From Myrica gale (taxonomy: Eukaryota > Streptophyta > Magnoliopsida > Fagales > Myricaceae), in contig OZ005618.1 of assembly GCA_963930655.1 (NCBI GenBank), forward strand, positions 20,992,501 to 21,056,500: a stretch of 64,000 nucleotides of DNA. The letters run 5' to 3'. Within the stretch, counting starts at the first letter, position 1. Every line of letters starts with the position of its first letter. The notes under the pieces were generated by a model, which searched no databases, had not been told where the DNA came from, and saw nothing but the letters and a program-made list of their open reading frames with translations. This document shows, piece by piece, positions 63,601-64,000 of this stretch. Position numbers and translations under genes: made by a program.

Positions 63601-64000
63601 TTTAATGACACACATTCAGGATTCTTATCTGAGGGCAATGTCATTACGTTTTTCCTTCCAACACATTTTCTAATGCAGATCTTCATTGGTCGGTTTTTTG
63701 CACTAGTCATATAATGGTTAAATATCTAGATTTACCAAGATTTCTCAAACCTATGATACACACCTTTGTATAATAAAGCTTTATTGATGTTGTTCATATG
63801 TAAGGAAGATTTATTTCTGAAGTTGGGATACATTTGCCCCTTTTATCCAATTGGTACAATTGTTGTCCAGTATATACCTCTCGGAACAGATTTGCTGTTT
63901 TGACTGTCATGTTCAATGGATCTGTGACTTGTGCATTTTGCTTCCAATGCTAATAACTTGTTCATGCAATTTCTGATTAATGTCCCCAAATTTAGGTTCA
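18890..64000 (+). CDS. ECM29: ECM29 proteasome adaptor and scaffold protein (partial at 3' end; exon 15 frameshift)
   Basis: ECM29 is a very long HEAT-repeat protein that binds the 26S proteasome, joins core and regulatory particles and links them to other cell compartments. Thirty-four plus-strand exons with GT-AG borders can be chained, plus 'gttca' at 63996 after an acceptor as the probable start of exon 35. They total about 1,750 codons, against roughly 1,800 expected for plant ECM29, so only the C-terminus is missing. The start at 18890 lies in a good context (gaaatggca) and opens MAESSSSSASANSDSEREEM, typical of the plant family. Recognisable blocks are EREEMLDRMLTRLALCDDSK, LLGEQNELTQELASHGMS, FGFSKIAKQAGDALKPHL, RLWRSREASCVALADIIQG and LESLSSLEDQGLNY. 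Phases agree at every junction except inside exon 15, where one base is missing. Introns 5, 8, 17, 20, 23 and 24 are enlarged by transposons. Exons are listed in the six following block entries. Confidence 0.95.
21994..23090 (-). mobile_element. 5'-truncated LINE in ECM29 intron 5 (minus strand)
   Basis: A minus-strand LINE 3' end: tail at about 22000-22045, followed by the disrupted C-terminal zinc-binding region of ORF2 (22130-22840 on the opposite strand). It is flanked by a perfect 13-bp target duplication CATGCTCCTAGTT at 21981-21993 and 23091-23103. Frames are broken by stops. It lies head-on to the plus-strand LINE at 23460. Confidence 0.9.
23460..25242 (+). mobile_element. 5'-truncated LINE in ECM29 intron 5 (plus strand)
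   Basis: It encodes the second half of an L1-type ORF2: reverse transcriptase with ISHLLFADDTLILYGADE (frame 23461-24171), then the C-terminal zinc-binding region in frames 24042-24263, 24304-24489 and 24493-25152 (FFVWEATHGSILTTDNLRRR, LCKNDGESFEH, HCSVARALW). A TGA at 24487 and frameshifts near 24060-24260 disable it. It ends in AATAAAATTGCC and a poly(A) tract (25231-25242). A perfect 13-bp duplication AGTTTTCAACTGT flanks it at 23447-23459 and 25243-25255. Confidence 0.93.
25392..30696 (+). CDS. ECM29: ECM29 exons 6-14 (about residues 224-510)
   Basis: Exons: 25392-25474, 25587-25693, 26412-26564, 28610-28674, 28901-28988, 29086-29164, 29276-29384, 30402-30461, 30578-30696. Split codons close correctly: 25474/25587 gives W followed by QEDVVKRGEELLKKK, 25693/26412 gives G and 26564/28610 gives G before SGTTSRLKQLGMEFTVW. 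Exon 11 reads FAFQALGLLAQRMPQLF, exon 12 KIDMVVRLFDALKVEPQSLR and exon 14 EVRFCALRWATSLYDLQHC. The alternating helices fit HEAT repeats. Exon 9 uses a pyrimidine-poor acceptor (gcgaaag/ga) and is the least certain border. Confidence 0.9.
27031..27530 (-). mobile_element. Inverted LINE ORF1 fragment with 26-bp inverted repeat, ECM29 intron 8
   Basis: On the minus strand, 27060-27330 codes a piece similar to the LINE ORF1 N-terminus at 37700-37920 (DUF4283-like; FIGRYGVVWMVNLASRLQ against VRIGRDGVVWLTHLFGKL), with one stop. 27031-27056 and 27485-27510 are exact 26-bp reverse complements. The right copy runs into a plus-strand LINE end (AATAAAATTGCCTTAT plus poly(A) to 27530). The layout fits an insertion with 5' inversion. 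Confidence 0.7.
27531..28609. other. Rest of ECM29 intron 8
   Basis: No confirmed element. 27850-28050 holds a short coding-like stretch (including YNPSDIYITYDKLGNLVQSF in one plus frame) that may be a captured fragment of another gene. I do not recognise it. Confidence 0.3.
29385..30401. repeat. ECM29 intron 12 with a diverged local duplication
   Basis: 'acatgtcatcatcacat', 'gagccat.tcct' and 'ttatgatcttaa' occur in the same order at about 29892-29962 and again at 30002-30070, an imperfect direct repeat about 110 bases apart. Nothing else is recognisable. Confidence 0.6.
31302..32104 (+). CDS. ECM29: ECM29 exons 15-17 (about residues 511-721), with frameshift in exon 15
   Basis: Exons: 31302-31673, 31754-31938, 32032-32104. 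Exon 15 reads correctly through LDYIFTQQP and SREHKLLF, then slips. As written, the frame ends at TGA 31489-31491 after about 573 codons in total. The family sequence resumes in the next frame with TYVAMIKFLLKCFEE. One base is missing in the T run at 31463-31466. Adding one base makes the exon length divisible by three and restores the phase used by exon 16 (MIESHYAQKLSWLKQLLSH). Exon 17 codes FETQHGALCAIGYVTAACMS. Either this allele is truncated or the assembly has a homopolymer error. Confidence 0.92.
32152..32199 (+). mobile_element. 48-bp retroposed stub with 16-bp target duplication, ECM29 intron 17
   Basis: ATATCTTTTAATCCAT is present at 32136-32151 and again at 32200-32215. Between them lie 48 bases ending in an A run (GGGTTATAAAAAAAA). 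It does not carry the LINE end (AATAAAATTGCC) seen elsewhere here, so a strongly 5'-truncated SINE is more likely. Confidence 0.8.
32724..34062. mobile_element. Non-autonomous hAT-like element (CCGGTCC type), 1.34 kb
   Basis: Begins TAGGGCTGTCCAATGGCCGG and ends TTTTGGACAACCCTA, an inverted terminal match. Flanks ATCTATGG (32716-32723) and ATATATGG (34063-34070) fit an 8-bp hAT target duplication with one change. Subterminal regions are packed with CCGGTCC/ACCGG motifs. No transposase could be read. It is related to the short element at 50972-51318. Confidence 0.85.
34601..35807 (-). repeat. 3' LTR of the gag-only retrotransposon
   Basis: It is 1,207 bases and matches 39832-41041 almost throughout, with scattered substitutions (for example gaacattttcc against gaacagtttcc). 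Both copies contain 'tgaaggtgtatttatagg' on the plus strand and a cluster of 'ccggt.gaccgcttcatgta' units. The short frame 34770-34991 (repeated at 40001-40222) is just LTR sequence. Confidence 0.95.
35808..35824 (-). promoter_or_regulatory. Polypurine tract
   Basis: On the minus strand, AAAAAGGGGGAGAT directly precedes the 3' LTR. This is the position and composition of a plus-strand DNA primer. Confidence 0.88.
36638..37612 (-). pseudogene. Copia-type gag, C-terminal part (interrupted by LINE)
   Basis: The coding frame shows gag features in order: a UBN2-like region with FDLWLCILNGP, ISSCTNAKEIWHALETTHEG at about residues 75-95, an acidic linker (EETDEDDDEVHSSDDEHE), a long coiled coil rich in K, L and E (about 145-235), and a zinc knuckle CHFCNKDRHLIFDC (C-x2-C-x4-H-x4-C) near residue 275. 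The last part is basic with repeated KKAWVPK. The N-terminal part, from the ATG at about 39775-39777 to 39685, lies on the far side of the LINE, and its frame resumes after the duplicated target bases. No pol region follows. Confidence 0.88.
37583..39666 (+). mobile_element. LINE copy carrying ORF1 only, inserted in gag
   Basis: An 18-bp target duplication AATAAAAATCTTCATCCT lies at 37565-37582 and 39667-39684. The insert starts with a short T run and a likely 5' UTR, holds one long ORF1 and then goes straight to a typical LINE end (TTGTACTGTTGTC, AATAAAATTGGC, A-rich). ORF2 is absent. The insert is therefore an internally shortened LINE, not a 5'-truncated one. Confidence 0.88.
37700..39457 (+). 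CDS. LINE ORF1 protein (DUF4283-like N-terminus)
   Basis: An intact 585-codon frame. The first 130 residues resemble the DUF4283-type N-terminus of plant L1 ORF1 proteins (FRFSVNKLGIVTLSE, FVRIGRDGVVWLTHLFGKL). Such proteins are thought to bind the element's own RNA. The rest is low-complexity, rich in G, E, V and S, with no zinc knuckle that I can see. A 75-bp tandem duplication at about 39043-39180 gives two copies of ISLEVGRLETEGNVGKPVLE. The open frame suggests recent insertion. It is a transposon gene, not a host gene. Confidence 0.85.
   Translation: MVLFRSLVIEAKTFRFSVNKLGIVTLSESSRKSQSFVRIGRDGVVWLTHLFGKLMEGNEDKDFPAKFNESSRAFLAQKCSNEHGRFVVLMEFGDSRRRGAVRIPEGRFGVGWQAFAQSVEELISVFGEMRRSGEGQAVAEVRKGVSYAQLVKGGSPVMKEEGERGQEEGGGELREPCVGIGNLTRHVCSIRNGDVEGPAESAVNDGELWAHLMRMRDELEKLIVLVENQRKESRKMLRCSACNSLTLDRGAGLRESDQLYTLGLVTDGSEDLVGLEGERALGGLSGWTEMGSLVLGRGPGAVDPGPSTNLGVGCRDNPLQVECRDSSVPVANLSADDRTPTTVAALPSATPSVVTGMGSGVTPVPEQCHEVGADLTHFSFGVSETTGGSYSAPDLADLQDPGSCVADQGKEILDPSAGAISGGLEEGECSRVGQMVGTVGVPEVGMELISLEVGRLETEGNVGKPVLEYGGESISLEVGRLETEGNVGKPVLESQPWTVSVPGKAVRGDSPAWVLDMVSSVGQMVGVSCGGQEDKLRDLFAALERNRVPLSSQKSRKSGGRMIRELKGLKSSVNYEGSAALATKT
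39819..39831 (-). promoter_or_regulatory. Primer-binding site of the gag-only retrotransposon
   Basis: On the minus strand, TGGTATCAGAGC follows the 5' LTR end by one base. This sequence is complementary to the 3' end of initiator methionine tRNA in many plant Copia elements. Confidence 0.9.
39832..41041 (-). repeat. 5' LTR of the gag-only retrotransposon
   Basis: It is 1,210 bases and the partner of 34601-35807. As the upstream LTR for the minus-strand element, it would hold its promoter. It ends on the plus strand at GCCAACA, followed by the AGTAC target duplication. Confidence 0.95.
41865..43382 (+). CDS. ECM29: ECM29 exons 18-20 (about residues 722-945)
   Basis: Exons: 41865-42015, 42124-42293, 43032-43382. 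Exon 18 resumes after the 9.8 kb intron 17 with IPEALLHSALKCLVDVV and MQAIGHIGLRVSLPP. Exon 19 reads KLLAGDDIKAIQKIVISIGH and ETSSSLLTIALDLIFSL. Exon 20 is the second-longest (117 codons), with VEDILFAAGEALSFLWGGVP and EERCAGTVWLLSLTMYCGHQ. All three are open and in phase, so reading downstream of the big nest is undamaged. Confidence 0.95.
43999..47690 (-). mobile_element. Young L1-type LINE in ECM29 intron 20 (antisense)
   Basis: A minus-strand LINE whose poly(A) tail reads as T at 43999-44009, preceded by the AATAAAAGCTG-type end. It holds the long ORF2 listed next. The 5' side stops inside the endonuclease domain, so it is 5'-truncated, with its edge near 47670-47700. I could not find a convincing target duplication. 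Confidence 0.9.
44122..47727 (-). CDS. LINE ORF2: endonuclease (N-truncated), reverse transcriptase, zinc-binding C-terminus
   Basis: An uninterrupted frame of 1,201 codons. About residues 20-230: apurinic-type endonuclease (PDVVCLQETKLG, GGDFNAIRFSGE at 139-150, LDSDHFPILL at 221-230); the usual first strand with the NVRG motif is missing. About 490-780: reverse transcriptase (DFRPISLVGGVYKILA at 511-526, GLRQGDPLSPLLF at 637-649, FADD catalytic motif at 689-692). About 1020-1115: zinc-binding region of the plant LINE type (CYLC, then H-x3-HC). The first 20 or so codons (MSPVFHFSHEVETF) are probably intron sequence joined by chance. Retrotransposition by this copy itself is unlikely without the endonuclease start. 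The open frame argues for a recent insertion. Confidence 0.93.
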   Translation of the reverse strand: MSPVFHFSHEVETFVKCRRIGNLLRGWRPDVVCLQETKLGVIPRAVVRCLWGGPFVRWCHLAVEGASGGILLLWDSRVLELVESCDGMFSLSVIFKNIDDGIQWVFSGVYGPNDANCRSILWDELMGVYSWWNLPWCIGGDFNAIRFSGERSGSGGSVRAMGDFSDFISEMDLLDIPLCGGCYTWSNNRTTQSWSRIDRFLFTSEWEVLYPDVIQRRLPRLDSDHFPILLESVRLGCGKKPFRFENMWLKEDGFVDMVADMWRSYVFVGSPSFVLSQKLKSLKRDLKVWNKEVFGDLSNRKLSLMRELSSLDELDEGGSLDAVGVGRKVAVARELDHLIDMEEVSWRQKSPALWLKDGDRCTKFFHCVANSNRKFNSISRLDMDGEMVEDPVDISTKIVSFYTSLYQEPYSWRPSLEGLEFDSISGEEADWLERPFEEEEVSGVVHSLNGDKAPGPDGFSIAFYQSCWDVVKTDMLLVFNEFARHGRFARSLNATFIVLIPKKPGAVDLKDFRPISLVGGVYKILAKVLANRLKFSLDKIISSSQNAFVKGRQILDSVLIANECIDSRMRQDKPGVLCKLDIHKAYDHVNWNFLLYLLRRCGFGESWCRWIEFCISSVKYSVLVNGSSEGFFGSSRGLRQGDPLSPLLFVIIMEAFSRMMSRLSEIGVIEGFQVGGREGAAFNISHLLFADDTLLMSGTEIDQFRHLRCLLLCFEAVSGLKVNLAKSEVIPIGRVDNVNELASILGCRVSSLPMSYLGLPLGASYKCIHVWDGILERMARRLAGWKKLYLSKGGRITLIKSTLSSLPTYFLSLFPLPAVVAKRLEKLQRDFLWGSDEHVHKFHLVKWETVCSPLENGGLGLRRLMLFNQALLGKWLWRFAHERDSFWRRIIVAKFGATGGGWCTRNVCGSYGVGLWKHISKGWDAFSEHIRYVVGSGQNISFWHHRWCGDRPLCNSFPTVFSLSQAPLARVVDCLEVGSLSLVWNVQFTRCANDWELEEFSAFFSTLYASVVRRGVSDKMVWLGSKDGGFTVKSFYAFLCGVRAATFPWRGVWRSKVPTRVAFFVWEAVHGRILTIDNLRRRGLCMLDWCYLCHGNAESVDHLLLHCSVARGLWAYVLRIFQISWVMPGGVGGVLACWGRIFEDPLANVVWKMIPLCILWCLWRERNRRCFDDSASSSSQLQESFLLSIYLWANAVMGGLF
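48040..48147 (+). mobile_element. LINE 3'-end stub, ECM29 intron 20
   Basis: About 108 bases with a LINE-type end (cagtacagtcttt, cttacttatc, then poly(A)). Flanked by ACTTCTACAATCCT (48026-48039) and ACTTCTGCAATCCT (48148-48161), a 14-bp target duplication with one change. Confidence 0.82.
48735..52414 (+). CDS. ECM29: ECM29 exons 21-24 (about residues 946-1246)
   Basis: Exons: 48735-48902, 48986-49279, 49559-49735, 52151-52414. Exon 21 reads EAFSNLLGEQNELTQELASH and ends SGKRKRSIK. Exon 22 holds the strongly conserved LVEDSEVFQEGAVGESLSGG and LANEMGQPDLIYKFMDLANY. Exon 23 covers THIWKALVTDSKKTIDENLD to IIQGHKFDQ. Exon 24 starts VGKHLKRLWSAAFRAMDDIK and ends VGVVIKLAK. All frames are open. 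The exon 24 acceptor (52149-52150) now lies 10 bases after a LINE stub, and its polypyrimidine tract has been moved upstream. Confidence 0.94.
50972..51318. mobile_element. Short hAT-like MITE (CCGGTCC type), ECM29 intron 23
   Basis: Begins TCGGGCTGAACAAAACCGG and ends CCGGTTGTGCAGCCCTA, which are inverse of each other apart from a few bases. Flanks GCAGGAGT (50964-50971) and GCAGGAGC (51319-51326) fit an 8-bp target duplication with one change. It shares terminal TAGGGCTG and internal GGTCCGGTC motifs with 32724-34062. Confidence 0.85.
52078..52140 (-). mobile_element. 63-bp LINE stub beside the ECM29 exon 24 acceptor
   Basis: It starts with a T run (antisense poly(A)), then 'ataagtaagccaattttatt' and 'gacagtacaagacactatac', the antisense of the LINE 3' ends seen at 53050 and 22030. 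TGACATGT is duplicated at 52070-52077 and 52141-52148. The right copy is followed at once by AG and exon 24. Confidence 0.85.
53037..53951 (-). mobile_element. LINE fragment, ECM29 intron 24 (minus strand)
   Basis: A minus-strand LINE 3' part with a decayed zinc-binding region (LTEWCYLCKSDGETIDHILL, HCSMARGLWAHVLSILNFDW at 53269-53559) and upstream ORF2 pieces with stops. Likely target duplication CAATTAACAT at 53027-53036 and 52 bases into the junction at 53952-53961. The last few bases before it still read as LINE ORF2, so the edge is uncertain by a few bases. Confidence 0.85.
53938..54463. repeat. 75-bp direct repeats enclosing an LTR-like fragment, ECM29 intron 24
   Basis: Bases 53938-54012 recur without visible change at 54389-54463 (cttttctaatgtgcc to tttttggcca). 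The unit spans the LINE edge, so it arose after the LINE landed. Between the copies lie about 376 bases. They start with a short tandem repeat ('tactcgaccaacccttgtt' twice, 54013 and 54043) and continue with 'cttataaataggagcc' and an end 'ggggttcacatca', like an LTR with a TATA box. Confidence 0.8.
55147..64000 (+). CDS. ECM29: ECM29 exons 25-35 (about residues 1247-1750, C-terminus off the edge)
   Basis: Exons: 55147-55245, 55345-55529, 57808-58143, 59071-59224, 59465-59575, 59884-60051, 61098-61224, 62826-62984, 63066-63178, 63253-63312, and the probable start of exon 35 at 63996. Landmarks: GAGIALRPHLADLVCCMLES, LVPRLAQLVRSGVGLNTR, LLFPVVKEEKSVAAKRAFAS, FEELWEENTSGERVTLQLYL, GKDALLHALGALSASCHEAI, SLSPGTPWT and IVLCISTVKIAQ. 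Exon 33 must start after 'atggcag' (63065) to give VKTAAFSSIKELCSRLKKG; the earlier 'tttgtcag' leads to a stop. 'tttag/gttca' at the window end fits the VH that follows KIAQ in the family. All are open and in phase. Confidence 0.9.
55530..57807. other. ECM29 intron 26
   Basis: 2.3 kb of AT-rich intron. I see no transposon ends, long repeats or coding remnants. The 106-codon frame at 56628-56948 is hydrophobic intron noise. Confidence 0.5.
58144..59070. other. ECM29 intron 27
   Basis: No element recognised. A GA microsatellite (about 58205-58230) lies near the 5' side, and 'aacataaggaatcatacaa/gg' occurs twice at about 58517 and 58546. Confidence 0.5.
60578..60678. repeat. 101-base alternating purine-pyrimidine tract, ECM29 intron 30
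   Basis: CA repeats switch at 60604-60605 to GT, then GTGC/GCGT units, then GC, ending GCGCGTAT, with no break in purine-pyrimidine alternation. The CA-to-GT switch also makes it self-complementary (hairpin arms of about 26 bases). Such tracts favour Z-DNA and are length-unstable. Confidence 0.95.
61225..62825. other. ECM29 intron 31
   Basis: 1.6 kb without a recognisable element. A CT microsatellite at about 62680-62695 lies about 130 bases before the exon 32 acceptor. Confidence 0.5.
63313..63995. other. ECM29 intron 34
   Basis: AT-rich intron. 'ttcag/gtgcacc' at 63423 could be read as an acceptor, but the frame closes within ten codons, so the acceptor at 63995 is preferred. Confidence 0.55.

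Overview
The window is nuclear DNA from a flowering plant, most likely a eudicot. The evidence is intron-rich genes with GT-AG splice sites, AT-rich introns, plant-type proteins (the molybdopterin synthase large subunit CNX6, a phytocyanin, a plant-style ECM29) and a dense plant transposon load. The species cannot be named from the sequence. No tRNA, rRNA or CRISPR was found.

Layout. 1-4.8 kb: decayed, partly duplicated sequence with a DC1-like fragment. 4808-5437: an intact single-exon CNX6 gene for molybdenum-cofactor synthesis. 5.9-10.6 kb: a dead LINE broken up by a 0.54 kb TRIM (LTR, PBS, PPT, LTR) and by a 1 kb Mutator-like foldback with a GC-rich palindromic core. 12.7 kb: a small foldback MITE with a perfect 9-bp target duplication. 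14.1-16.5 kb: a phytocyanin gene that looks dead, because its second exon runs through three frames. Three Tourist-like MITEs lie in and beside it. 18890-64000 (plus strand): ECM29, the HEAT-repeat adaptor of the 26S proteasome. I could place 34 exons and the first bases of a 35th, giving about 1,750 codons; the C-terminus lies beyond the window.

The ECM29 introns have absorbed most of the transposons. Intron 5 holds two LINEs in opposite orientation. Intron 8 holds an inverted LINE ORF1 piece. Intron 17 (9.8 kb) is a nest: a LINE is split by a hAT element and by a gag-only Copia-type LTR retrotransposon, whose gag is itself split by another LINE. Intron 20 holds an antisense LINE with an open 1,201-codon frame. 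Intron 23 holds a second hAT relative and a 63-bp LINE stub beside the exon 24 acceptor. Intron 24 holds a LINE fragment and a duplicated junction enclosing LTR-like filler.

Two things could affect ECM29 function. Exon 15 lacks one base in a T run, which shifts the frame and gives a stop after about 573 codons; it may be real or a homopolymer assembly error. The LINE stub has moved the polypyrimidine tract about 70 bp away from the exon 24 acceptor. Every other exon junction keeps phase and family similarity, so the gene appears to have been under constraint until recently.
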